Assembly: GCA_963698565.1 (NCBI GenBank)
Contig: CAVORH010000011.1
Coordinates: 62,001 to 126,000, forward strand
Reading direction: 5' to 3'
Source of the DNA: Sva-07 sp963698565
GTDB taxonomy: Bacteria; Actinomycetota; Acidimicrobiia; Acidimicrobiales; Ilumatobacteraceae
Length of the DNA: 64,000 bases
The notes under the pieces are model-generated. The model searched no databases. It was not told the DNA's origin and was given only the letters and a program-made list of their open reading frames with translations. Below are positions 54,856 to 63,007 of the stretch, piece by piece. The stretch's first letter is position 1; every line of letters begins with the position of its first letter. The position numbers were made by a program, and so were the translations under genes.

Positions 54856-56582
54856 AGGTACTGACCGGTCGCGACCCGCTCGATCGCTCGGCCGCCGGCC
54901 CCGTCGATCTCGGCTGTCTCGGACACCAGCGTGCGGATGAACACGATCCGCTCACCCTTCTTGCCGGAGATCTTCGCCCAGTCGTCCGGGTTGGTGGTGT
55001 TCGGCAGGTCCTCGTGCTCCTTGTACTCCTGCTTGATCGAGGCGAGTAGATCCTGCGTGCTGACGCCCTTGGCGCCACCGTCGATCACCCGCTTGATCGC
55101 GAGCTTCTTGGCTCGGCGGACCACGTTCTCGATCATCGCCCCGGACGAGAAGTCCTTGTAGTAGAGGATCTCCTTGTCGCCGTTCTGGTACGTCACCTCG
55201 AGGAATCGATTCGCCTCGTCGTCGCGGTACATCTCGGTGACGGTCGCCTCGATCATGTCGGGGATCGACTCGCCGGCGGCGATCGGGATCTCGTCGGTCA
55301 GGTACCGGGCGAAGATCGCCTTCGCAGCCTCGGCGTTCGGGCGCTCGATCTTGATCTTGACGTCGAGTCGCCCGGGTCGCAGGATCGCGGGGTCGATCAG
55401 ATCCTCCCGGTTGGTGGCGCCGATCACGATGACGTTCTTGAGGCCCTCGACGCCATCGATCTCGGCGAGCAGCTGCGGCACGATCGTCGACTCCATGTCG
55501 GAGCTGATGCCCGACCCACGTGTGCGGAACATCGAGTCCATCTCGTCGAAGAACACGATGACGGGCCAGCCCTCGTCGCTCTTCTCACGCGCCCGTTGGA
55601 ACACGAGGCGGATCTGCCGCTCGGTCTCGCCGACGTACTTGTTGAGCAGTTCCGGGCCCTTGATGTTGATGAAGTAGCTGTGCCCCTTGCCCTCGCCGAC
55701 GGTCTCGGCGACCTTCTTCGCGAGGCTGTTCGCCACGGCCTTCGCGATCAGCGTCTTGCCACATCCAGGAGGGCCGTACAGCAGGATGCCCTTCGGTGCC
55801 GGGAGTTGGTGCTCGGCGAACAGATCCTGGTGCAGGAACGGCAGCTCCACGGCGTCGGCGATCTGCTCGATCTGGTCGTCGAGTCCGCCGATGTCGGTGT
55901 AGGCGATGTCGGGCACCTCTTCGAGGAGCAGGTGCTCCACCTCGGGCCGCGGCAGCTTCTCGAGGAGCAGGTTCGACCGGGTGTCGAGCCGCAAGTGGTC
56001 GCCCGACCGGATGTGGGTGCCGCGGATCGCGTCCGCGAGCTCGCAGACCCGCTCCTCGTCGGCGCGCCCGACGACGACGATCCGCACACCGTCGTCCATG
56101 ACCTCCTTGACCGTCACCACCTCACCGGTGATCTCGGGCTGGCGCGCCATCACGACGTTGTAGCTCTCGTTGAGCACGACCTCGGCGCCCCGGTCGAGGA
56201 GTTCGTGGTCGATGTCGGGATGCAGGGAGACACGCATCTTGCGGCCGCTGGTGAGGATGTCGACGGTGTCGTCGTCGTTCTTGCCGACGACCACGCCGTA
56301 CGCCGATGGCGGCTGCGAGAGCTTGTCGACCTCGTCGCGCAGCGTGGCGATGTGCTCGCGCGCCTCGCGCAGCGTGTACGACAGCTTCTCGTTCTGTCCG
56401 ATCGCCGCTGCGAGCTGCCCCTTGGTCTCGAGCAGACGCTCCTCGAGCGAGTGGACCCGCTTCGGAGCGTCGGCGAGCCGGAGGCGCAGGAGCGTCACTT
56501 CCTCCTGCAGTGCGACGAGTTGATCGTGCTCGTTGCGGTTGGCGTTCGATTCGGCGGAGCGATCGTCACCAGCAGATGCCAT
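54852..56582 (-). CDS. mpa: Proteasome-associated ATPase (Mpa/ARC)
   Basis: 576 aa. An N-terminal coiled coil (VALQEEVTLLRLRLADAPKR...LEERLLETKGQLAAAI) is followed by OB folds and an AAA domain: GPPGCGKTLIAKAVA (Walker A), VIVFFDEMDSMF (Walker B) and the second region of homology near ATNREDLIDPAILRPGR. The C-terminus ends QYL, matching the docking tail. ATG 56582 is 7 nt after TACATT. It unfolds pupylated proteins for PrcAB. Confidence 0.95.
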   Translation of the reverse strand: MASAGDDRSAESNANRNEHDQLVALQEEVTLLRLRLADAPKRVHSLEERLLETKGQLAAAIGQNEKLSYTLREAREHIATLRDEVDKLSQPPSAYGVVVGKNDDDTVDILTSGRKMRVSLHPDIDHELLDRGAEVVLNESYNVVMARQPEITGEVVTVKEVMDDGVRIVVVGRADEERVCELADAIRGTHIRSGDHLRLDTRSNLLLEKLPRPEVEHLLLEEVPDIAYTDIGGLDDQIEQIADAVELPFLHQDLFAEHQLPAPKGILLYGPPGCGKTLIAKAVANSLAKKVAETVGEGKGHSYFINIKGPELLNKYVGETERQIRLVFQRAREKSDEGWPVIVFFDEMDSMFRTRGSGISSDMESTIVPQLLAEIDGVEGLKNVIVIGATNREDLIDPAILRPGRLDVKIKIERPNAEAAKAIFARYLTDEIPIAAGESIPDMIEATVTEMYRDDEANRFLEVTYQNGDKEILYYKDFSSGAMIENVVRRAKKLAIKRVIDGGAKGVSTQDLLASIKQEYKEHEDLPNTTNPDDWAKISGKKGERIVFIRTLVSETAEIDGAGGRAIERVATGQYL

Positions 56583-56692
56583 GTCGCCGAATGTACACGC
56601 GCTCACCGTGAACGTGTTTGCACGTGCTTGGCCGTGTAAAGTGCGAGGCGTAGACAACACTTCATCTTTCGTTCAACGAGGAGCCCACTGAC

Positions 56693-56938
56693 ATGAAGGT
56701 CTGGATCGACCAGGATCTGTGCACCGGCGACGGCCTGTGCGAGGAGATCGCCCCCGACGTCTTCACCCTGCTCGACGATGGCCTCGCCTACGTCGTCGAG
56801 GGTGACAAGATCTTCGCCGAGGCCAAGGGCAACCCCCAGGGCGCCGAAGGGCTCGCCGAGATCCCCGACAACCAACTCGAGGCCGTGATCGAGTCCGCCG
56901 AGGAGTGCCCCGGCGAGTGCATCTACATCGAGCCCTGA
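56693..56938 (+). CDS. [3Fe-4S] ferredoxin
   Basis: 81 aa. CTGDGLC and ECPGEC provide three cluster Cys plus a fourth near the end (C..x5..C...CP), as in small ferredoxins that serve P450s. It carries electrons one at a time; the partner is unknown, and no P450 lies in the window. ATG 56693 follows GAGGAG by 9 nt. A possible promoter (TTGGCC...TAGACA at about 56629-56656) precedes it. A strong terminator follows. Confidence 0.88.
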   Translation: MKVWIDQDLCTGDGLCEEIAPDVFTLLDDGLAYVVEGDKIFAEAKGNPQGAEGLAEIPDNQLEAVIESAEECPGECIYIEP

Positions 56939-56957
56939 TCATCACCGGCCACTGAGC

Positions 56958-56996
56958 GCGACGATGCCCCGGACCATCGGTCCGGGGCATCGTCGC
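56958..56996. terminator. Strong terminator hairpin
   Basis: Perfect 18-bp arms 56958-56975 and 56979-56996 with a 3-nt loop, 20 bp after the ferredoxin stop and just before the end of the convergent MMPL gene. Confidence 0.85.
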
Positions 56997-56997
56997 G

Positions 56998-59235
56998 TCA
57001 GGCGGTCGGCACGGGCTCGTCCACCTCGGCCGTCTGCTCCTCCGGCGGCGCTTCGCTGATCCCGAACCGTTCGTGGATCCGTCGCAGCGGCGTCGGCGCC
57101 CACCAGTTCCAATCGCCGGCGAGCTTCATCAGCGCCGGCACCAGCGTGGACCGCACGATGAAGGCATCGACCAGCACCGCCACGGCCAATCCGAGACCGA
57201 ACAGCTTGATGAAGGTCACCCCCGAGGTGGCGAAGGCGAAGAACGTGATCGACAGCAGGAGCGCTGCTGCGGTCACCAACCGCCCGGTCTTCTCCAGGCC
57301 GATCGCCACGGCGAGGTCGTTGTCGCCGGTGCGGTCGTACTCCTCCTTGATACGCGACAGCAGGAACACCTCGTAGTCCATCGAGAGTCCGAACGCCACA
57401 CAGAACATCAGGATCGGCATCGAGATGTCGGTCAGGCCCGTCGGCGTGAAGCCCAGCAGGTCGGCGCCGTTGCCCTCCTGGAACACCCAGACCATCAGCC
57501 CGAACGTCGCGGTCAGACTGAGCGCGTTGAGCACGATCGCCTTCACCGGCACGAGCAGCGAACCGAACATCAGGAACAGCAGCACGAACGTGGCGACGAC
57601 GATGATCGCTGCCGCGTACGGCACGAGCGAGAAGATCGCCGACTTCGAGTCGACCAGCGCCGCCGAGGCTCCACCGACGAGCACCTCGTCGAAGGGCGAG
57701 TCGATCGAGCGGATCTCACCCACCATGCGCTCGGCTTCGACCGAGATCGGCTCCACGTCGGGCACCACGTTGAACCACGTCGCATCGCCCGATGCCGACA
57801 CCGAGGGGTCGAACTGCATCAACGCGGGATCGACGACGACGTTGGATCCGGCGACGAAACGGCCGACGGCGCTGTCGACGCGTGCGACGCCGTCGATCGT
57901 CGACACCGCTGCGGCGTACGTCTCGATCGAGGCGGTGTCGGTGCCGCCGGTGGCGACGATGGCGAACGCGTCGCCTTCCGAGGAGTCGAACTCGTTGCGG
58001 AGGATGTCGGACTGCTGGCGCACCTCGGTCGACTCCGGGAGCACACGGTCGTCGGGTACTCCCCACTCGACGTTCAAGAAGGGCACGCCGAGCGCGAGCA
58101 GGAACGTGATGCCGACGATCGCCACTGCGCCGGGGCGACGCATCACGCCGGTGGCCAGGCGGTGCCAGAAGCCCTCGCCGACCCGCGCCGGACGGCGCTG
58201 GAAGAGCTGCAGCGAGTCGACCCGGGCACCGAGTACGGCGAGGAGCGCCGGGAGAGCGACCACCGACACGACCATGGCGACGACGAGTACGCCGATCCCT
58301 CCGTAGGCGAACGATCGCAGGAAGTAGAGCGGGAAGATCAGCAGCGCGCTGAGCGAGATCGCCACGGTGATCGCGCTGAAGGCCACGGTGCGGCCGGCGG
58401 TCTCGACGGTTCGCACGACGGCGTCGTCGACCGATCGCCCGAGGGCGCGTTCCTCGCGGAAGCGGCTGACGATGAACAGCGAGTAGTCGATGGCGAGGCC
58501 GAGGCCGAGTGCGGTCACGAGGTTGATCGAGAAGATCGACACGTTCGTGAACTGGGTGACCGTCCACAGCACCATGAACGCGCCGAACACCGAGATGGCG
58601 CCGACCACCAGTGGCAGTCCGGCAGCGACGACACCGCCGAAGACGAACAGCAGGAGCAACAACGTCAGCGGCACGGCGATCATCTCCGCGCGTGCGAGGT
58701 CGCCCTCGATCGTCTCGCCGACCGCCGCGAACACCGGCTCGGTGCCGGCGAGACCGACGGTGATGCCGTCACGCTCGAGCCCGGCGTACTCGTCGAGCAC
58801 GGTCTCGATCGTTGCGATGCGTTCGGGGTCCTCCTCGGCGCCGGGGAACCGCATCAGGATCAGGGCGCGATCGCCCTCCACGGATCGCAACGGTGCCGGC
58901 GAGCCGAGCGACCAGTACGACACGACGTCGTCGGTCCCCTCGATCGCCGCGAACTCCTCGGTCAACGCCGTTGCCACAGCGGCGACCTCGGGCGTGTCGA
59001 CGTTGCCCCCGGTGGCGGTGACGATGGCGACGAGGTCGGCACTCCCGGTGTCGAACTCGTCGTCGAGCGCCGCGATCGCTCGCGTCGATTCCGACTCGGG
59101 GTCGTCGAAGCCACCGTTGGTCAGCCCGGCGAAGACACCCGAACCGAGGACGATGGCGACCACGAGGCCCAGCAGTGTGGCGACCAGCACCGTCCGACGA
59201 CGGCGGACCACCAGGTGCCCAATGCTCGTGAACAT
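56998..59235 (-). CDS. MMPL family RND transporter
   Basis: 745 aa with about 12 membrane segments and two large extracellular loops (about residues 40-200 and 400-560). MMPL motifs: GLGLAIDYSLFIVSRFREERA and FGLSMDYEVFLLSRIKEEYDRTGDN (the GxSxDYxxFLxxRxxEE type, twice). It may export lipids or drugs by proton motive force. ATG 59235 has GGGAGGAA 5 nt upstream. The divergent tetR gene and shared half-sites suggest local repression. Confidence 0.88.
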   Translation of the reverse strand: MFTSIGHLVVRRRRTVLVATLLGLVVAIVLGSGVFAGLTNGGFDDPESESTRAIAALDDEFDTGSADLVAIVTATGGNVDTPEVAAVATALTEEFAAIEGTDDVVSYWSLGSPAPLRSVEGDRALILMRFPGAEEDPERIATIETVLDEYAGLERDGITVGLAGTEPVFAAVGETIEGDLARAEMIAVPLTLLLLLFVFGGVVAAGLPLVVGAISVFGAFMVLWTVTQFTNVSIFSINLVTALGLGLAIDYSLFIVSRFREERALGRSVDDAVVRTVETAGRTVAFSAITVAISLSALLIFPLYFLRSFAYGGIGVLVVAMVVSVVALPALLAVLGARVDSLQLFQRRPARVGEGFWHRLATGVMRRPGAVAIVGITFLLALGVPFLNVEWGVPDDRVLPESTEVRQQSDILRNEFDSSEGDAFAIVATGGTDTASIETYAAAVSTIDGVARVDSAVGRFVAGSNVVVDPALMQFDPSVSASGDATWFNVVPDVEPISVEAERMVGEIRSIDSPFDEVLVGGASAALVDSKSAIFSLVPYAAAIIVVATFVLLFLMFGSLLVPVKAIVLNALSLTATFGLMVWVFQEGNGADLLGFTPTGLTDISMPILMFCVAFGLSMDYEVFLLSRIKEEYDRTGDNDLAVAIGLEKTGRLVTAAALLLSITFFAFATSGVTFIKLFGLGLAVAVLVDAFIVRSTLVPALMKLAGDWNWWAPTPLRRIHERFGISEAPPEEQTAEVDEPVPTA

Positions 59236-59272
59236 GACGATTCCTCCCGATCTGCCGTCTCGACGGCCTGTG

Positions 59273-59327
59273 TTGACACTTGTTACGTTGACGGGTGTCA
59301 ATCAATCAGCTGGGTGAACAGATGTCA
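59273..59327. promoter_or_regulatory. TTGAC half-sites between MMPL and tetR genes
   Basis: TTGACAC (59273-59279) and GTGTCAA (59295-59301) form a 7-bp inverted repeat with a 15-nt gap. Further copies are TTGACG (59287-59292) and TGTCAA at about 59323-59328. They are candidate operator half-sites for the TetR regulator; the tetR -10 TATGAT lies just beyond. Confidence 0.5.
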
Positions 59328-59345
59328 ACCGATATGATCGTGACC

Positions 59346-59954
59346 GTGGCCACACCGACCGTCCATCGCCAACGCTCACCTCGCGGCGAGGGCGACACGC
59401 TGCGCACCGACCTGCTGGTCGCCGCCGCCGACCTGATCGGAGCGCACGGCGAGATGGAAGCGGTGTCGCTGCGCGCCGTCGCCCGTCAGGCCGGCGTCTC
59501 CCCCACGGCGGTCTACCGACACTTCGACGACCACGTCGAGCTGCTGCGCGGCGCCGTCGACCACTGCTGGGCCACGTTCTACGAGCAGCTCCGCGACGCT
59601 CACGACAGCAGCGACGATCCGTTCACCGCGTTCCGAGCGATGGGCGACGCCTACGTCGCGTACGCCATCGACCATCCGGGCCAGTACCGGGTGCTGTTCT
59701 CCGACAAGGTCGATCTCGGCGACGGCGACTCCCCTGGCGGGCTCGCCGCGTTCCAGCTCCTGGTCGATGCGGTCGCCCGCATGCTCGCTGGGCTCGGCGA
59801 CGACCGCGACCCGTTCTTCGTCGCCGTGCAGGTCCACACGTGGATCCACGGCATCGTCGACCTCTGCGGGTCGCACCCGTCGATGCCGTGGCCCGACACC
59901 GCGCAACTCCTCGACGGCCTCAGCGCCGCGCTCCGCCTCGAACCACCGCCCTGA
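59346..59954 (+). CDS. TetR-family transcriptional regulator
   Basis: 202 aa. The N-terminal HTH is clear (LLVAAADLIGAHGEMEAVSLRAVARQAGVSPTAVYRHF). The C-terminal domain (DDPFTAFRAMGDAYVAYAIDHPGQYRVLFS) matches the TetR_C-WHG-type group. GTG 59346 is chosen because TATGAT (59333-59338) ends 7 nt before it; earlier in-frame starts exist at 59295, 59322 and 59334. It is divergent from the MMPL transporter, its likely target. Confidence 0.85.
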   Translation: MATPTVHRQRSPRGEGDTLRTDLLVAAADLIGAHGEMEAVSLRAVARQAGVSPTAVYRHFDDHVELLRGAVDHCWATFYEQLRDAHDSSDDPFTAFRAMGDAYVAYAIDHPGQYRVLFSDKVDLGDGDSPGGLAAFQLLVDAVARMLAGLGDDRDPFFVAVQVHTWIHGIVDLCGSHPSMPWPDTAQLLDGLSAALRLEPPP

Positions 59955-59961
59955 CCCTGTC

Positions 59962-60003
59962 GCGATGAGCGAAACCACGCCATGCGGGGCGTTCGCTCAT
60001 CGC
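59962..60003. terminator. Terminator-like hairpin of the GATGAG family
   Basis: Outer arms GCGATGAGCGAA (59962-59973) and TTCGCTCATCGC (59992-60003), perfect over 12 bp, with an inner ACGCC/GGCGT stem. It lies between convergent tetR and trmI. Confidence 0.65.
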
Positions 60004-60022
60004 TTTCGCGTGAGCGCGTCGG

Positions 60023-60808
60023 TCAGGTGGGGTTGCGGCCGAGGAACCGGGCCACGCTCAGGAAGGCGGTGTGGGCCACCATGCGATGGTCGGGGCGTAC
60101 GGCCTGGCCCTCGATGTGCCAGCCACGGTGGAGCACCTCGATCGTTCGGGCATCGATCCACTTGCCCTTGAGCGCCTCGCGCACCTGCACGGCCTGGGTG
60201 ATCGACGGCGTGTAGGCGACGAGCAGCCCACCGGGTTGCAGCACCGCTTCGGCCTTCGGGATCACCTGCCAGGGCTCGGGGAGGTCGAGCACCACCCGAT
60301 CGAACATGCCGAGTTCCGGATCGATCCCCTCGTAGCTGTCGGCGATGTGCACGTCGTAGCGATCGAGGGCGGCCTCCCCGAGGAAGCTCTGGACGTTCTT
60401 CCGGGCGCGGTTCGCGAAGTCCTCGCGGATCTCGTAGCCGACGATCTCCGCGCCGTACCGCAGCATGGTCATCGAGAGCGCGCCCGAACCGATGCCGGTC
60501 TCGAAGACGCGCACACCGGGTCCGATGTCGGCGAGCATGCAGATCGGCCCGAGATCCTTCGGATAGATCACCTGGGCCCCTCGGGGCATCTCGACGACGA
60601 AGTCCTCGAGTGTGGGGCGGAGCGCGATGTACTCCGAACCCTTGGTCGAGCGGATCACGATGCCCTCGCTCCGGCCGATCACGTCGGCATGCGCAACGAA
60701 CCCGTTGTGGCTGTGGAACTCACCGTCGTCGGCCAGCTCGATCAGGTACCGACGCTTCTTCGAGTCGAGCAGCAGGGCCTTCTCCCCCGTCGCGAACACT
60801 CCGGTCAT
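60023..60808 (-). CDS. trmI: tRNA (adenine-N1)-methyltransferase
   Basis: 261 aa. TrmI signatures: SHNGFVAHADVIGRSEG, then YPKDLGPICMLADIGPGVRVFETGIGSGALSMTML (SAM site) and VVLDLPEPWQV (catalytic DLPxPW). It methylates A58 of tRNA; mycobacterial Rv2118c also lies close to mpa. ATG 60808 overlaps the ttuA-like stop (ATGA). Confidence 0.93.
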   Translation of the reverse strand: MTGVFATGEKALLLDSKKRRYLIELADDGEFHSHNGFVAHADVIGRSEGIVIRSTKGSEYIALRPTLEDFVVEMPRGAQVIYPKDLGPICMLADIGPGVRVFETGIGSGALSMTMLRYGAEIVGYEIREDFANRARKNVQSFLGEAALDRYDVHIADSYEGIDPELGMFDRVVLDLPEPWQVIPKAEAVLQPGGLLVAYTPSITQAVQVREALKGKWIDARTIEVLHRGWHIEGQAVRPDHRMVAHTAFLSVARFLGRNPT

Positions 60809-61770
60809 CGTCGTCTCCCTCGCGTCAGCACCATCTCCACCGGCACCGGATCGTGCGCACCGGCCTTCTCGACGAGCCGACAGAAGGCGCAGACATCTCC
60901 GGTCGTGGGCGAACCGCAGTTCGCGCAGTCGTTCAGATCACCCGCAGCAGCGGCCGATCGCCCGGCGAGCAACGGCGCCATCCGCTCGAGGAACCCCAGG
61001 TAGAACGACGCCTTCGCTCCCGGGGACGTCGCCTCGATCGAATTCAGCGACTCCTTGTACGACAGGTGCTTGTTGCCGGCCGCGATCGGACATTCCTCGA
61101 CCACGTAGTCGATGCCCCGGACCAGACACCACGCCGCCATCTCGCGTTCGGTGAGCCGCACGAGCGGTTTCGCCTTCTTCGGGAACCCGTTGGCTGCCGG
61201 CAACACCGGGAGTTGACGGGCGAGGTAGTCGACGTCCCACCGCAGCGTGTTGCCGAACAGCACCGCCGCTTCGTCGTCGAGGTTGTGGCCGGTGACCACC
61301 ACGTCGTACCCACCGTCGCGAGCGGCCTGATCGAACAGCCGACGCTTCGAGAGCCCGCAGGCCGAACACGGCACGCGACCGGTGGCCTTCGCCGCCGTCG
61401 GGACGTCGTAGCCGTAGTCGTCGCGGAGATCGATCGTGAGCAGGGTCAGGTCGCGCTCGTCGGCGAAGCGTCGCACGTAGCCGCCGCTGTCGGTGGAGTA
61501 CTCGCCGATTCCGAGGCCGATGTAGAGGCCGTCGGCCTGATAGCCGGCCTCGATCAGCAGGTCCCAGACCGCGAGCGAGTCCTTGCCGCCGCTCACGGCG
61601 ACGAGGAGCCGGTCGTCCGGGGTGAACATGTCGAAGTCGTCGATCGCCTTGGCCACCTGCCGACGACAGAGCTGTTGGAGATGCTCGGCGCAGAAGTGAG
61701 CGTTGTGGCGTGGCAGGTCGATGACCGCCGGGGCCTTGCACACCCGACACTTGCTCCCGACCGCCGTCAT
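60805..61770 (-). CDS. TtuA/TtcA-type tRNA thiolation enzyme
   Basis: 321 aa from ATG 61770. PP-loop SGGKDSLAVW, N-terminal zinc finger CRVCKAPA...FCAEH, internal CSACGLSKRR and HNLDDEAA, and a C-terminal CANCGSP...CAFC zinc finger. It should use a sulfur carrier to make 2-thiouridine/5-methyl-2-thiouridine in tRNA, as TtuA does with TtuB. A GTG start at 61797 would overlap the carrier gene by 14 nt. The neighbouring TtuB-like gene supports this role. Next gene trmI also modifies tRNA. Confidence 0.88.
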   Translation of the reverse strand: MTAVGSKCRVCKAPAVIDLPRHNAHFCAEHLQQLCRRQVAKAIDDFDMFTPDDRLLVAVSGGKDSLAVWDLLIEAGYQADGLYIGLGIGEYSTDSGGYVRRFADERDLTLLTIDLRDDYGYDVPTAAKATGRVPCSACGLSKRRLFDQAARDGGYDVVVTGHNLDDEAAVLFGNTLRWDVDYLARQLPVLPAANGFPKKAKPLVRLTEREMAAWCLVRGIDYVVEECPIAAGNKHLSYKESLNSIEATSPGAKASFYLGFLERMAPLLAGRSAAAAGDLNDCANCGSPTTGDVCAFCRLVEKAGAHDPVPVEMVLTRGRRR

Positions 61771-61783
61771 CGGCGCCGTCGGC

Positions 61784-61984
61784 TCACGTTGCGCCACCCG
61801 AGATCACTGGCCGGACCTCGATCTGGTCGTCGTCACCGAGGACCGCATCGCCGGGGACGAGCGTTCCGTTGCAGATCACGAGGTGTGCCTCACGGCTGAG
61901 CTGTAGTTCGTCGAGGAGTCGATTGACCGAACGCGAACCGGTGAACTCGACCTCGCGCCGCGGGTTCCGCAGCACGACCTTCAC
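61784..61984 (-). CDS. TtuB-like sulfur-carrier protein (ubiquitin-like beta-grasp)
   Basis: 66 aa. Beta-grasp pattern VKVVLRNPRREVEFTGSRSVNRLLDEL...LVICNGTLVPGDAVLGDDDQIEVRPVISGG, then AT before the stop. Sulfur carriers normally end in GG, which is thiocarboxylated; the extra AT would have to be trimmed or tolerated. GTG 61984 overlaps the stop of the 132-aa gene (GTGA). Adjacent to the TtuA-like enzyme. Confidence 0.85.
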   Translation of the reverse strand: MKVVLRNPRREVEFTGSRSVNRLLDELQLSREAHLVICNGTLVPGDAVLGDDDQIEVRPVISGGAT

Positions 61985-62379
61985 GACGGTCGTCGGGACG
62001 CGACGCTCGCCAACGCCTCCGACCGGAGCCGTTTGAGTTCCGCCCGACGCTGCCGTCGACTCAGGTCGAGATTTGGTGCCGACGTGGTGACCTTCACGAA
62101 GTGACCAGGGCCGAGTCGCTCCCGAGCGAGTCGCTCGGGAGGGCTGCTCAGCACGCGCTTGCTCATCTCGCGAACGAGGAGCGCACCCCCGACCGCGCGC
62201 CAGTACGGGTTGCCGAGGATCAGCCCGTGGCGGATCGCCTTGACCCGGAGGAAGTCGCCCTGGCCGACCAGGAGCATCGCGATCGGCCGGACCAACGGGT
62301 TGGGGTGGACGAGACCCTTGCGGACCACGAAGCTCCGCAGGACGTACCGCGGCCGGAGTGCGTAGGGAACCAGCGACAT
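61981..62379 (-). CDS. Conserved hypothetical protein (132 aa)
   Basis: 132 aa, basic (many Arg/Lys), with one moderately hydrophobic stretch (PIAMLLVGQG, LILGNPYWRAVGGALLV). No known domain recognised; it looks like a small membrane-peripheral or nucleic-acid-associated protein. ATG 62379 overlaps the stop of the 75-aa membrane protein (TGATG) and its stop overlaps the sulfur-carrier start, so it is embedded in the operon. Confidence 0.6.
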   Translation of the reverse strand: MSLVPYALRPRYVLRSFVVRKGLVHPNPLVRPIAMLLVGQGDFLRVKAIRHGLILGNPYWRAVGGALLVREMSKRVLSSPPERLARERLGPGHFVKVTTSAPNLDLSRRQRRAELKRLRSEALASVASRRPS

Positions 62380-62606
62380 CAGACGCGACGGATCTCGACG
62401 ATGGCGCTGCGCTTGCGACCGGAGCGGCGTCCGAGCAGGAAGAAGATGACCAGCAGCACGATGCCGCCACCGGCTGCGACCGTGGCGATCGAGGTCTTCT
62501 TCTCGTCGACCCTGCCCTGGATCTCGCCCTGGAGGGCTTTGAACTTGTCCTCCAGATCCTGCGGGGTGATCTTGTCGGGCACGACGGGAGTGTTCTGCTT
62601 CGCCAC
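62379..62606 (-). CDS. Small single-pass membrane protein (75 aa)
   Basis: A charged N-terminal helix (LEDKFKALQGEIQGRVDEKK) precedes one membrane segment (SIATVAAGGGIVLLVIFFLLG) and a basic tail (RRSGRKRS). GTG 62606 has AAGGAG 7 nt upstream. Unknown function; a membrane-associated partner of the 129-aa protein is likely. Confidence 0.7.
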   Translation of the reverse strand: MAKQNTPVVPDKITPQDLEDKFKALQGEIQGRVDEKKTSIATVAAGGGIVLLVIFFLLGRRSGRKRSAIVEIRRV

Positions 62607-62617
62607 GGTGAGGCTCC

Positions 62618-63007
62618 TTACTTCGGTTCCTTGAACAGCGTCGCCTTCTTGATGCGCGAGATCGCCACGGCGATCACGGCAACGGCGACAAGCAGGGTGA
62701 TCAGATAGGCGAGCCACGACAGCGAGCCGCTGGCCGAGCGGGTCCACTCGGTCTGCAACAGCCGCAACAGCCCGACGAGCAGCAAGACCACACCGATGCT
62801 GAAGAGCAGCGCCGCTGCGGCGCCGAAGCCCAGCCATGAGCCTGCCCCCTTCAAGGGACCGAGGGTCTCCTGTTTGGCGTAGGCCTTGACGTAGTCGACG
62901 ATGTCACCGACCGACGCGTCCTCCTGCGCAGCCTTGGCTTTCGCCGCCCTGCGTGCGAGGCGATCGTCGAGGTCGTTGGTGTCTGACACGATCATCGTTT
63001 CTATCAC
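62618..63007 (-). CDS. Two-pass membrane protein, holin/phage-shock-like size
   Basis: 129 aa. A helical, charged N-terminus (RLARRAAKAKAAQEDASVGDIVDYVKAYAKQETLG) precedes two membrane segments (WLGFGAAAALLFSIGVVLLLVGLL; WLAYLITLLVAVAVIAVAI), as in the actinobacterial Holin-X/phage-holin-family membrane proteins of unknown role. GTG 63007 overlaps the LON gene stop (GTGA); ATG 62995 is an alternative. Confidence 0.7.
   Translation of the reverse strand: MIETMIVSDTNDLDDRLARRAAKAKAAQEDASVGDIVDYVKAYAKQETLGPLKGAGSWLGFGAAAALLFSIGVVLLLVGLLRLLQTEWTRSASGSLSWLAYLITLLVAVAVIAVAISRIKKATLFKEPK

Noticed and set aside
57073..59337. 754-codon open frame on the plus strand
   Set aside because: Antisense shadow of the MMPL transporter gene; no hydrophobic segments or motifs.
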